A stretch of DNA of 53,081 bases from Desulfitobacterium chlororespirans DSM 11544 (GCF_900143285.1 NZ_FRDN01000021.1:28532-81612); one strand, 5' to 3'. Shown: positions 33,069 through 41,625, numbered from the stretch's first letter. Program-made: numbers and translations. Notes: generated by a model not told the origin, from the sequence alone.

Positions 33069-35009
33069 TTATGCCGATACCGTTATCTGGACTTTATTTT
33101 CCTTACGTTTTAAGGCCACTAAAAATTCATTGGCGAATGCTCGCACATTAGAATTTTTTAGCTTGTCACCATACCCGTACAGTTGTCGTATCCTCAACTC
33201 CTGCATATCTACTTCCATAGTGACGAACGGCTTTTGGGGTTCTGTTATTTTGCGGACAAAAAATATCATTTGCGTACCGGCAATGTGATCCTTATAATAT
33301 CTATCTGCTCCGACGCAATGATTTAAAGACTGGCCTTCCTTTATTAGATCGCTTCTCAATGCCGGATAGACAATACAAAATTCGCTATTGGCAAATTGGG
33401 GCATTCCAGAATATAGCTTTTTCGCAGCTCGTTTGAATTTCTTATCTTCATTTTTGTGTTTAACCCGGTTAAATCGAAACAGTATTAGGTCATGGGACTC
33501 CTTGATGTTGTTCGGAAAGCGTACGGACTTTCTTGACAAGTCTACTTTCAAGGTTTCTGACATACTCAAATAATCTTTATAGAGCATTAAATAATGGCTG
33601 AGCGCCTTACTTTTTCCCATTTGTATCTGTTTGTAAAAATAGTTGGCGAATCGCTCAAATGACATTGTTTTCAACAATTCACCAATGTCTTTAACATCGG
33701 AGTCTTTGGGACTCAGTGCTCTTAACTTTAGAAAAGATGTCTCTTTAACCCAGTCCATGGACTTGCTAATAATTCTGTGTTCAACCAAAGTCACGTTGAA
33801 TTTCCTATAGAGCGGAAGATACTGCTTGCTGATGCCGAGTATCTCGGAAAACCCTTTGCCGTTGGACCGCTGTAGACTTCCTAACTCGGTGACTAGGTTT
33901 GTCATCCCCAGCTTGAAAAGATATTCAGCAGCCGGAATGGTTTTGAGGTTACCTAGCAAGGCCCTAAAGGACAATTGCCCAGCATTTTTCAACCCGGTCT
34001 GCAGATCAACGTGATAATACGATGTTCCAAAGACCGCAGAGAGATTTCGGTTATAAACATATGATTCATCATAGTTGACCATCCCGTTCCTCTGGCGATA
34101 CCAATCCCAACCGCAGCCAAACCCCCAACTGGCATTTTGAAACTTATATGCATAAATAACTTGGCCCTTGGGTGTCTGTAAATAAAGATTGCGATAGTAA
34201 TCTTCGAAGGAATAATTGACCTTACTATCATTGAAGGTCCGTTCAATCTTTATCCAGCGAAGCAATAGCTGATTTTGGACCTTATAGGCGATACATAGTT
34301 TAGCCTTATTCGTAGGACCGTCGCTTCTCCATCCTGCACGAAGAATGCCTTTCATATTACATTTAGGGCAGGAACTGCCTTCCCCGACTTTTGTTTCCCT
34401 GGGCATCAAGAACTGATGCCCACAATGTCCACAGATCGCCTTCCGGGATTCTTTTTGGATTTTGCTAATAAAAATATAAGTAAAGCCAAAGACATCCGTT
34501 TCGCAATAATCTTTTAAGTCGGGCGGATAATCAGGAAACATCTCAAAATGCGCTTTCATCAGGGCCTGTTTTCGATATGCAGCCTCTTCATTTTTTTGTG
34601 AAGATAAACCAGCAACGAATGAATCCATCTCATCAATAAGCTCTCGCCTGTAGCAGTAGACTTGTCTCTTTTTTAAAACATCATGAGCCTTCTTAATATC
34701 GCTTTCAAACGCATCAATATCACACCGATAAGCATATTCTCCTTCTAAGAGCCTAGTCGGCTTCGATTTGAGCCATTTTGTAGCCGGCCATTCTTTGCAA
34801 GCTAGGAATGAATTACCGTCCGAAAAAAAGCGGAGCCGCAGCTCCTTGTTCCCCCTGAGAAAGACATCAATGACAAGAGTTTTTCCGGATTTTTCTAAAT
34901 TCAAAACTTGAACTGTAGCGACATACTTTGCTGCCTTTGTATCCTTGATAGGTATTATCTCTTGGTAGTTCTGTACAGGTACCTGTTCTAATTCCTTTTT
35001 ATAAAGCAT
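33069..35009 (-). CDS. PcfJ-like protein
   Basis: A 646-residue protein of the PcfJ family, named after the pCF10 plasmid. A zinc-ribbon-like CGHCGHQF ... CPKC lies near residues 194-220, and the family signature GQSLNHCVG ... FFVRK ... MEVD near 560-605. Its role in conjugation is undefined. ATG 35009 and a TTG before it share GGGGAGG. It is paired with PcfK, as in other elements. Confidence 0.85.
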   Translation of the reverse strand: MLYKKELEQVPVQNYQEIIPIKDTKAAKYVATVQVLNLEKSGKTLVIDVFLRGNKELRLRFFSDGNSFLACKEWPATKWLKSKPTRLLEGEYAYRCDIDAFESDIKKAHDVLKKRQVYCYRRELIDEMDSFVAGLSSQKNEEAAYRKQALMKAHFEMFPDYPPDLKDYCETDVFGFTYIFISKIQKESRKAICGHCGHQFLMPRETKVGEGSSCPKCNMKGILRAGWRSDGPTNKAKLCIAYKVQNQLLLRWIKIERTFNDSKVNYSFEDYYRNLYLQTPKGQVIYAYKFQNASWGFGCGWDWYRQRNGMVNYDESYVYNRNLSAVFGTSYYHVDLQTGLKNAGQLSFRALLGNLKTIPAAEYLFKLGMTNLVTELGSLQRSNGKGFSEILGISKQYLPLYRKFNVTLVEHRIISKSMDWVKETSFLKLRALSPKDSDVKDIGELLKTMSFERFANYFYKQIQMGKSKALSHYLMLYKDYLSMSETLKVDLSRKSVRFPNNIKESHDLILFRFNRVKHKNEDKKFKRAAKKLYSGMPQFANSEFCIVYPALRSDLIKEGQSLNHCVGADRYYKDHIAGTQMIFFVRKITEPQKPFVTMEVDMQELRIRQLYGYGDKLKNSNVRAFANEFLVALKRKENKVQITVSA

Positions 35010-35024
35010 CAAAGCAAACCTCCC

Positions 35025-35396
35025 CTACGATAACAGATCTTCTAACTTAACATCGAAACTGGAAGATTGTTTTTTGGGTTCTGTCATCGGCTCTGTCGTC
35101 ACTGGTGAAGTCTGAGGCAGAGATATGCGTTTTCCTTCAATCCCAAAGTATTTGAGCACAATCTCAAATCCCTCCTGATCCGTGAATACAGCGCAATTAC
35201 CAACCTTCCTCTTTTCCGCTTCTTTTCTCATGGCCGTCATGCTTCCCGAAATAGATTTATTTTTATCAAGGATCTTAGCTGCATCTCCAGGATTTTGCTG
35301 AAGATGGTTCAGCAGAAATTGTCCAACGAGTACAATGTGTGGATTATTGCGGTTCTTGCTTATCTCATTATTTATTTTTTCAGTAACCTCTTTCAT
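35025..35396 (-). CDS. PcfK-like protein
   Basis: A 123-residue protein of the PcfK family: an alpha-helical N-terminus, NCAVFTDQEGFEIVLKYFGIEG in the middle and an acidic C-terminus ending in KLEDLLS. It lies directly upstream of the PcfJ-like gene, the normal arrangement. Its function is unknown. Confidence 0.8.
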   Translation of the reverse strand: MKEVTEKINNEISKNRNNPHIVLVGQFLLNHLQQNPGDAAKILDKNKSISGSMTAMRKEAEKRKVGNCAVFTDQEGFEIVLKYFGIEGKRISLPQTSPVTTEPMTEPKKQSSSFDVKLEDLLS

Positions 35397-35509
35397 TAGA
35401 AGACCTCCTTAACAACTATTGATGATTCAATCACTATGGTAGCTATCAAGAATTACCCTCCCCGCTTTTCATAAGGTAGTCTCACGTATGAGACTCTCGG
35501 ACGGTGTTA

Positions 35510-35674
35510 CTATACACCGTCCTCTAAATCACGTTTTTCATACCACCTACAAAGTTCTATTAGAAAACCCATTTCTTCATCATAAACCACGAACATATAT
35601 TTGCATTTTCTGGGTATAGATTTTGACAATCGGCATTCAGCATCAGGATTGTATGCGCAACATCTTTCTTCCAT
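35510..35674 (-). CDS. 54-residue cysteine-containing microprotein
   Basis: ATG 35674 follows AGGAGG. The product has five cysteines (ERCCAYNPDAECRLSK, then RKCKYMF and ELCRWY), suggesting a metal site. It is too short for usual ORF cutoffs. It lies between the Fic pair and PcfK. Two short inverted repeats (35477-35494 and 35501-35520) overlap or follow its end. Confidence 0.55.
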   Translation of the reverse strand: MEERCCAYNPDAECRLSKSIPRKCKYMFVVYDEEMGFLIELCRWYEKRDLEDGV

Positions 35675-35711
35675 AGTGGCCTCCTAAAAATAAATAAACA
35701 TATTGAAAGCA

Positions 35712-35742
35712 AAAAACAGCAGGAAGTCTGTTCCCACTGCTT
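35712..35742 (-). terminator. Terminator after fic
   Basis: An imperfect stem (agcag..ggaa / ttcc..ctgct) followed by T6 on the minus strand, directly after the Fic stop codon. Confidence 0.65.
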
Positions 35743-36405
35743 CTATAATTCATAATCCCAATCATCGTCCATTTCCTGAGTGTCTAAACTTACTTCGTCT
35801 GCTTGAAGCGTTCGCTCCTGGTCCTGGATAATGGGTTTCAAGTGTTCCCGGTATAACTTTGCAAGTTGTGAATTATCCCCTTGAAACGAGTCGATATAAG
35901 CATCCATCAGCTGACCTTTATCAATTTCCGAATAACTCAGCTCATACCCGGCGTCCTTCGCCAAACAGCGGATGAATTCCCTGGTTGTGCGGCCATTCCC
36001 TTCCCGGAACGGATGATAGGCATTGATTTCTGATGTGTAATATGCTAGCCGTTCACTAAATTGATTGATGGCCAGCCCTTTAAGGTAATTTTCATTTCTC
36101 AATTCCTTAAAAAGATCGTTGCATAAAGGCTCAATAAATTGACGAAGGGCAAAAATAGATTTGCCCTTCGCGATATCTTCGGACCGGATTTGGCCGGCCC
36201 ATTCATAGATGTCCTGAAAGATATGTTGATGAATCTTCTGCAGATGAGTTAAATCAAACTTACCTAAATTTGGCTGTTTCCTCAGTTGCTCTAGCCTAAA
36301 AAAAGTGAGGCTTCTTTCCATACCAAAGAGCCTCTCCTGATCCCGAATCCCTAATTTATTTTTCAATACATTGGTTCCTGGATAACAATACTCAAACCGT
36401 TGCAT
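35743..36405 (-). CDS. Fic-domain AMP-transferase toxin with acidic tail
   Basis: A 220-residue Fic protein. The active site HPFREGNGR (131-139) is intact, so it should transfer AMP to a target such as DNA gyrase subunits, as known for VbhT-type Fic toxins. It starts right after the stop of the VbhA-like antitoxin. The C-terminus ends in DDDWDYEL, a strong copy of the shared tail, where Bartonella VbhT has a BID secretion domain. This suggests, but does not prove, delivery into recipients. Confidence 0.9.
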   Translation of the reverse strand: MQRFEYCYPGTNVLKNKLGIRDQERLFGMERSLTFFRLEQLRKQPNLGKFDLTHLQKIHQHIFQDIYEWAGQIRSEDIAKGKSIFALRQFIEPLCNDLFKELRNENYLKGLAINQFSERLAYYTSEINAYHPFREGNGRTTREFIRCLAKDAGYELSYSEIDKGQLMDAYIDSFQGDNSQLAKLYREHLKPIIQDQERTLQADEVSLDTQEMDDDWDYEL

Positions 36406-36585
36406 TCATAACCCACCTTTAATTCGTTTGATAACCTCCTCTTCTGACAAGGCCCCCTCAAGATATTGTCTAACAAGTTCCTCTTCCTTTTCAGTCACTT
36501 CAAAGCCTTCGATGGCCATGCTGGCTTTGCCATCATCCAAAATCTTTTGTATCTTCTCGGGAGACAGTTTTTCATTGGATTTCAT
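36406..36585 (-). CDS. VbhA-like antitoxin
   Basis: A 59-residue helical protein with SMAIEGFEVT, matching the inhibitory motif (S/T)-x3-E-(G/N) that blocks the Fic active site in class I systems. ATG 36585 follows AAGGA; the longer frame lacks a better site. It is transcribed ahead of fic. Confidence 0.85.
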   Translation of the reverse strand: MKSNEKLSPEKIQKILDDGKASMAIEGFEVTEKEEELVRQYLEGALSEEEVIKRIKGGL

Positions 36586-36618
36586 CGTATCACCATCCTT
36601 ATAATTTTTTAGCAATCA

Positions 36619-37212
36619 TCACTCTTCAGGCTCATGCCCTAATTCATCTTCCAGCTCTCTAACATAACTACGCAGCTGCGCATTATCTTTTTCCAGCGAA
36701 TTATTTTTCATCACAAGCAGCTGATTAGTTGCCCTAAGATCCCTATTCTGATTTTCCAGTCGTGCGTTTTGCTCATAGACCACAGCAATCCCATTTAAGA
36801 AAAAGTCTTTATCTAAAACTTGCTTTGATTGCTCACTTTTTTGTCCTCTCTGGAAATTTAATTCATCTACAAGATTTTGAATACCGATTCTTGATTCTTC
36901 AACTATTCTTGACATCGGGAGCACATTGTCGCTTACCTTTTTAATAATTTCATTGGTATCTTTGACTATCGGTCTTATCTCGGCGGTGTCTACCTTCACA
37001 TCCTTGATCGTGCTGGAGTCTTTCTTGAATAAAAAGAAATGCGCTATCAACGATCCGGCAACGGATATTAAAGCTACCACTAAGGCAATAGTATTGCCAT
37101 CTAAACCAAGCACTTCACCACCTCCATCGTTATACAAAACAGTATAACTTATTACCAATCCAATGGAAATAGTGATTACATTAATGATTAAATGCTTTGT
37201 TCTATTTTCCAA
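36619..37212 (-). CDS. Membrane-anchored coiled-coil protein
   Basis: A 197-residue protein with two N-terminal membrane segments (about residues 8-27 and 40-63) and a cytoplasmic coiled coil (about 120-190). It has the same plan as the 12.2-12.7 kb protein. The TTG start follows GGGGGG. Its function is unknown. Confidence 0.6.
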   Translation of the reverse strand: MENRTKHLIINVITISIGLVISYTVLYNDGGGEVLGLDGNTIALVVALISVAGSLIAHFFLFKKDSSTIKDVKVDTAEIRPIVKDTNEIIKKVSDNVLPMSRIVEESRIGIQNLVDELNFQRGQKSEQSKQVLDKDFFLNGIAVVYEQNARLENQNRDLRATNQLLVMKNNSLEKDNAQLRSYVRELEDELGHEPEE

Positions 37213-37239
37213 AAAGTGTCCCCCCTTGGCACTTATCTT

Positions 37240-37806
37240 TCATTGTAGATTTTTCATTAGGTTAACAATGCCTTCCAACAAAGCTCTGTTTTGTGGTGAC
37301 AGGTTTTGAATATCTTTAACCAAGTGATAGCTCTCATCCTTTGCCTCATAAGTTCTGCATATCTGATTACTAAGCGAATTTTCCGTTAGCCCTAGAACGT
37401 AATCACTGGATACGTTAAAAACCTGACATAATTTTGCTAACTTGCTTGAACTTGGTTCTGAAGTACCTGACTCCCACCTTACTATAGCTTGTTGTGATAT
37501 ATCTAAATATTTAGCTAACGCTTGCTGAGTCAAGCGTTTTTCTTTGCGCAGTTCTTTGATTCTTTGGCCCACCGTAACTTCTTCATAATAGATCTTAGTC
37601 AATTTCAACTTTTTACGTCCAAGAAGATAGTCTGTCGAAACATTAAGATAATCAGCAATTTTATTTAATACTTCACTTGGCGGCACACTCTTATCTCTTT
37701 CATAACTAGAGAAGTTTGATTCAGTCATATTTAATTTTTCAGCTATTTGACTTTGGGTTAAGCCGCGCTTAAGCCTATATTCTCTAATCCTTGAACCTAA
37801 AGTCAT
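37240..37806 (-). CDS. Regulator with two tandem Cro/C1-type HTH domains
   Basis: A 188-residue regulator. Two complete XRE domains occur at about residues 3-62 and 78-138, each followed by the STDYLLG or SSDYVLG signature. A fused pair could bind two half-sites as a monomer. ATG 37806 follows GGAGGG. It probably regulates part of the element. Confidence 0.85.
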   Translation of the reverse strand: MTLGSRIREYRLKRGLTQSQIAEKLNMTESNFSSYERDKSVPPSEVLNKIADYLNVSTDYLLGRKKLKLTKIYYEEVTVGQRIKELRKEKRLTQQALAKYLDISQQAIVRWESGTSEPSSSKLAKLCQVFNVSSDYVLGLTENSLSNQICRTYEAKDESYHLVKDIQNLSPQNRALLEGIVNLMKNLQ

Positions 37807-37894
37807 ATTATTTCCCTCCATTAAGAAATAACCCCACAGTTATAACTCAAAAATTTTCGAATTCGTTCTACTAATATCTCCCCTTGAGATATAA

Positions 37895-37919
37895 AAACAA
37901 CAGGAATGCTCCTACTGTT
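37895..37919 (-). terminator. Terminator overlapping a stop codon
   Basis: An imperfect stem (aacag..gga / tcc..ctgtt) with TTTTTAT following on the minus strand; it overlaps the stop of the 170-residue membrane protein. Confidence 0.55.
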
Positions 37920-38424
37920 CAAGGATGGAAAGTATTTTGTTTTTGGGCACTATCAGTTCATAAATATAGTCGTCAATAACGTATCCATATTTGTTTTCGA
38001 CTTTAAGAACTGTAGCCTGAGTAGCGTTACTTGAATTACTTATAGTGACTTTACCAACAAATTTGCTCTGTGATATGACATCATCTTTAATAAAGGTTAT
38101 TTGATATTTATCAGTATACAATCTTTGTGTTTTTACAACTTCTGCACTTTCAGAAGATATGACTGTGAATTCCTCAATATCCTTGAAGTCTTTGTAAAAC
38201 ATTCTTCCAGCAATTGATAAAATAAGTAAACCTATTACGATCATAATGATGCCTTCTCTTTTCTTTAGCCCATTAAGACCTGGAGAGGAACCACTAAACG
38301 AATCAGCTAATAAGAATATAGCGGATAAAAGAAGTGCAATACCAAATAGTATCCCTATGATCTCCCAAGGAAACGGCCCCGCTAAGAGCATATCATCATA
38401 GAAAGGGATATTTATTGTATCCAT
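37912..38424 (-). CDS. Hypothetical membrane protein
   Basis: A 170-residue protein with two membrane segments (about residues 20-42 and 58-78) and a beta-rich C-terminal domain (about 85-165). It is not recognised. GGGAGG precedes the ATG. It lies between two terminators, so it is its own transcription unit. Confidence 0.6.
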   Translation of the reverse strand: MDTINIPFYDDMLLAGPFPWEIIGILFGIALLLSAIFLLADSFSGSSPGLNGLKKREGIIMIVIGLLILSIAGRMFYKDFKDIEEFTVISSESAEVVKTQRLYTDKYQITFIKDDVISQSKFVGKVTISNSSNATQATVLKVENKYGYVIDDYIYELIVPKNKILSILEQ

Positions 38425-38445
38425 TGGTTTTACCTCCCAAAAATT

Positions 38446-38474
38446 AAACCCACACAGAATTGAGCTGCGGGGTT
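38446..38474 (-). terminator. Terminator after the 429-residue gene
   Basis: An outer stem aaaccc/ggggtt with an inner cag/ctg pairing, followed by TAATTTTT on the minus strand. Confidence 0.55.
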
Positions 38475-38539
38475 AATTTACTATTTTTTCAATTTGTTTT
38501 CGGTTTCACTTTGAGTTATAATGTACGTGAGATTTTTAT

Positions 38540-39829
38540 TTAGCTTCCGGCTTCGGCCGGGGCTTTTTCTTTTTGTTGATAACGCTCTTTATAGTAATTC
38601 ACGAGATTATGCTTTTGAAGCCATTGATACTTCCTGATAACTGAACCAATGCTCTTTTTTAGGTTATTAGCAACTTCCTTGTTCCCCCTGTCATAGAACA
38701 TACATAGATATTCCAGCTCCTCCGTAGTGTAGAAATCCTGATTCCCTTTCAGGGTTTCTTTTGCAATCCCCGCGATTCGAAGGGAGCTGCCGGCTATGGT
38801 ATTAGCAATATCACGTTTTATTGTGCTTTCATCTATGGGAGTCAAGGTGTGTAAGGAATTTGACTCAAGCTGTTGCAAAGGTTCTTTATCCCATGGTTTA
38901 TCTGCTTCGGGATAACGCAGGTCTTTGGGAATTTGCACATCGGCCGGCAGCTTGTCCGCAGCCCAGGATTCTACCCGGTCGGTATGGTGCTCAATGATCC
39001 TATTTTTAAGCTCGGAGTTAGAAAGTTGCTGGCCAGCGGTCAGGTCAGGGTCAGCCCAGCCTCTTTGCGCATTCATTTTCTCGTAAGCATCCTCCACCTC
39101 ATCACGCAGTTGCTTGAGCTGACGCTCCAATGAATGTATTTCCTCTCGGCTTAAGTTATCCGCTTTGAAAAGCTTTTTATTAACCCTGACCAAATCTTTG
39201 GCCTTCACGTAAAAGTTCCAAGCCTCTTCTCCATCCCACGTGTACCGAAGCGCCGTATGTAATTGAATCTTAAGCTCTAATTCCAAAACACGAAGGGCTG
39301 ATTCCCGGGTAAAGGTATTGCTGGCTACTCGGACATTGAAACTTGGCATGGGATTCGAAGGTGTCACCCCCTCACCAATGAAAATACCTAGAGCTTCTTT
39401 GGCTGTCGCCTTGATCCGGCTTTCCATCAACCGAACCGGCTGACTCATCCAATCCTTTTTCTGCAGCTCCAACCGCGACTGACGAGCTGCTTCCTTCTCC
39501 TCCTTTTCTTTTGCAATATCCCTTGGGTCCTTCTTCAGTCCAGCTCTTTGTGAGAGCGCTGCCAGGAGAGCGTCCCGGGGGACCTTAGCCAGCTCCGGAT
39601 TATCGGCAATATTTTGGAGGGCCAGGCGCACGGTTTTAGTCTTAGCGTTAAGGGTAGTTTTGTCTAGGGCTGTTTCCGGCCAGATCGCCTGTGCCAGCTC
39701 CGACGAGGAGGCGGTGGCCATGCCGGTAATCAGCTTTTCAGTGACCAGCCGGATCACTTCCAAGCGGTCCGCCCGGATAGTGGTATTTTTTCGGCCCGCC
39801 GGCCGCCCGGAGGATTTCTGCTGTTGCAT
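38540..39829 (-). CDS. Hypothetical helical protein, possibly DNA-binding
   Basis: A 429-residue, mostly helical, charged protein, not recognised. The N-terminus is basic (SGRPAGRKNTTIR), and the C-terminal 60 residues (TEELEYLCMFYDRGNKEVANNL) resemble a SANT/HTH-like fold. It could be a replication or partition accessory factor. AAGGAGG precedes the ATG. Confidence 0.6.
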   Translation of the reverse strand: MQQQKSSGRPAGRKNTTIRADRLEVIRLVTEKLITGMATASSSELAQAIWPETALDKTTLNAKTKTVRLALQNIADNPELAKVPRDALLAALSQRAGLKKDPRDIAKEKEEKEAARQSRLELQKKDWMSQPVRLMESRIKATAKEALGIFIGEGVTPSNPMPSFNVRVASNTFTRESALRVLELELKIQLHTALRYTWDGEEAWNFYVKAKDLVRVNKKLFKADNLSREEIHSLERQLKQLRDEVEDAYEKMNAQRGWADPDLTAGQQLSNSELKNRIIEHHTDRVESWAADKLPADVQIPKDLRYPEADKPWDKEPLQQLESNSLHTLTPIDESTIKRDIANTIAGSSLRIAGIAKETLKGNQDFYTTEELEYLCMFYDRGNKEVANNLKKSIGSVIRKYQWLQKHNLVNYYKERYQQKEKAPAEAGS

Positions 39830-39852
39830 AAGTCCACCTCCTTTTTCGAGAC

Positions 39853-40398
39853 TTATTTACCTATCATGCTGTTATAGCTGTTTTTCCACTCCCTGACTTT
39901 CTTCATTTCTTCATCCAACGTTCTGTGCGGATCGCCGCACCATTCCGCAAAACAAGCAAAAGTATCGTCAATGTTCTTTTGCCAAAAGGCTATATCCGCT
40001 TTTAAGCCGGCGATTTCCTCTTGAGCATCGCTGTCTTTATCCGGAAATGCTTCCATTTCGGCCAGCCATTCTTTTCCCTGCTCAATGTCCTGTTCGTTGA
40101 ATAGAATACCGGAGAGTTCGTCTCCTTCCAGCAAATAGCGTAGAAAGGTTTTATCCGGGAACATACCAAACCAGCACCGGTCAAACCACTGGTTTGCATA
40201 CATTCTTTCGTCGCTTCCGTTGGCATAAGTTCCATAGACAAGATCACCGATAAAAGAAGTCAATAACTCCCCTATCGTCAAACCAGCAATTCCCGCCTTT
40301 TCTGATAGCCTCAAAACATCAGCATCCGAAAGCCGGAGTTTTACTTCCCTATCCCTGATTGTGGCGATCTCCTGTTCCTGCTGCTCTCTTTCAGTCAT
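39853..40398 (-). CDS. Hypothetical protein, paralogue of 41147-41611
   Basis: A 181-residue protein. Residues about 18-95 align with the protein at 41.1-41.6 kb (VKLRLSDADVLRL with IKISLTDREYVNL; NGSDERMYANQWFDR with NGSDENDLAEKWFER). No function is known. The N-terminal part resembles a plasmid-type beta-strand/helix DNA-binding unit. AAAGGAG precedes the ATG. Confidence 0.65.
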   Translation of the reverse strand: MTEREQQEQEIATIRDREVKLRLSDADVLRLSEKAGIAGLTIGELLTSFIGDLVYGTYANGSDERMYANQWFDRCWFGMFPDKTFLRYLLEGDELSGILFNEQDIEQGKEWLAEMEAFPDKDSDAQEEIAGLKADIAFWQKNIDDTFACFAEWCGDPHRTLDEEMKKVREWKNSYNSMIGK

Positions 40399-40474
40399 AG
40401 AGTTTTCTCCTTTCGTTTCTGAAGATTAACTTATTTATCTGTACAGCTTCATTTTTTGTAATCCCTTTGGACAT
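40391..40474 (-). CDS. Possible 27-residue leader peptide
   Basis: ATG 40474 opens a 27-codon frame whose stop overlaps the start of the 181-residue gene by 8 bases. The product is basic and amphipathic. The ribosome site is weak (AAGGA 13 bases upstream). It may be a coupled leader peptide or a gene remnant. Confidence 0.3.
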   Translation of the reverse strand: MSKGITKNEAVQINKLIFRNERRKLYD

Positions 40475-40591
40475 AGCTTCGCCCACATCCTTCCGTTCCG
40501 TTTCACCGAACTAAATTCCAGAGCAATTAAAGGAATTATTTAACTGTTTATAGAAGTTGAATCTAATACTAATTTGCGGCTTTATTAGGTT

Positions 40592-40678
40592 CCCGCGACC
40601 TCCCCGGCAGCTCTGCCGGTTCATCAGTTTCGGTCCGTCCCCAGCGGACCCAAGGCGCGTCTGCGCTCATCAGGCGGG
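40592..40678 (-). ncRNA. Candidate structured RNA (multi-hairpin, GC-rich)
   Basis: On the minus strand a 5-bp closing stem (CCCGC with GCGGG) encloses three hairpins: GCGC/GCGC, GGTCCG/CGGACC and CCGGCAG/CTGCCGG. The joining segments read CTGATGA, GAAAC and GTC in the order seen in type I hammerhead ribozymes, but the stem II position holds two hairpins, so it is not a standard hammerhead. The island is far richer in GC than its neighbours. It may be a ncRNA, a leader of the downstream gene or a DNA structure. CTGATGA occurs twice. Confidence 0.45.
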
Positions 40679-40691
40679 CGGTGCAAAATGT

Positions 40692-41117
40692 TCATCTTTT
40701 CCATATATCAATATCATCCATTGCACTTTGAACTGTGTCATAATACCTTCCTTGAAAATTCGCATGATTGATAAGATATCCAAGCTTATCACCAGCGGCT
40801 GGACGTTCTCTCAAGGTATAAATGCCAATTCCGCGATGCATATGAACACAAGCATGACGAGAGTTAATATCTGAATTGGAACTTGCCAAAGTTGACCAAA
40901 CCTTCTCCTGAAGGTCACGCCTTTCCGAAGCCAAGTCAAGGATAGATTTGATATCAACTTTTTCAAAAGACTCTCTTATCAATTCACGGTCAGCTTCGTT
41001 AATCCCATAATCGCCAGTTTCCCAGAAATGACTTAGAACTGCTTCACAAATCAACGCAAACTGACGGTCGGTTAGTTTCTCGATATTAATGCTATTTTTC
41101 TCGATTGTTATGTACAT
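40692..41117 (-). CDS. Hypothetical protein
   Basis: A 141-residue soluble protein, not recognised. The N-terminal half is helical (LTDRQFALICEAVLSHFWETGDYG) and the C-terminal half contains a His-rich ACVHMHRGIGIY. GGGGGAA precedes the ATG. It lies between the paralogous gene and the structured GC-rich island. Confidence 0.6.
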   Translation of the reverse strand: MYITIEKNSINIEKLTDRQFALICEAVLSHFWETGDYGINEADRELIRESFEKVDIKSILDLASERRDLQEKVWSTLASSNSDINSRHACVHMHRGIGIYTLRERPAAGDKLGYLINHANFQGRYYDTVQSAMDDIDIWKR

Positions 41118-41146
41118 ATCGTTGTTCCCCCCTTAATCAAACATTT

Positions 41147-41611
41147 TTATAGCTCTTCCCCTTTTTCAAGCAGCTCTATCATGAGTTTTTTACATTCTTC
41201 TTTAGTCTGGTTTTTCTTTCTCCTGTTTTCATAGATGTAGCTTTCATATACATCTTGGTAGTAGTCCTCATCCTTAAGCAGTTCAGCCATATCTCCCAAT
41301 GTAAAGTCATTGTTGTACAGGTAATGAATAAAATTGCTGTGGTCTTCACTTTCGCCAAAAGTTCTTTCGAACCACTTTTCTGCAAGGTCGTTCTCATCTG
41401 AACCGTTTCTATGCCAGCCTGTTAAATCGCTAACGAAGGATGATAAAAGGTCTCCTGGATTTCTGAACCAGACCTTATAGGCCAGCATTTTTAAGTTGAC
41501 ATACTCTCTATCTGTAAGGCTAATCTTTATATCCTCTCTGAGTATTTTTGTATCAAGATCCTCTTTGGATTCCTGTGCTTTGAGCACCCAATGCCCCTTC
41601 ATGCTGTACAT
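41147..41611 (-). CDS. Hypothetical protein, paralogue of 39853-40398
   Basis: A 154-residue protein. ATG 41611 follows AAAGGAGG; the longer frame starts before the ribosome site. It shares the NGSDE ... KWFERTF motif with the 181-residue protein. Its acidic C-terminus (LLEKGEEL) is not of the aromatic tail type. Its function is unknown. Confidence 0.65.
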   Translation of the reverse strand: MYSMKGHWVLKAQESKEDLDTKILREDIKISLTDREYVNLKMLAYKVWFRNPGDLLSSFVSDLTGWHRNGSDENDLAEKWFERTFGESEDHSNFIHYLYNNDFTLGDMAELLKDEDYYQDVYESYIYENRRKKNQTKEECKKLMIELLEKGEEL

Positions 41612-41625
41612 GCTTTTACCTCCTT

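Noticed and set aside
40621-40673. A standard hammerhead ribozyme
   Set aside because: The stem II position holds two hairpins and stem III is interrupted, so a confident ribozyme call is not justified; it is kept only as a finding.
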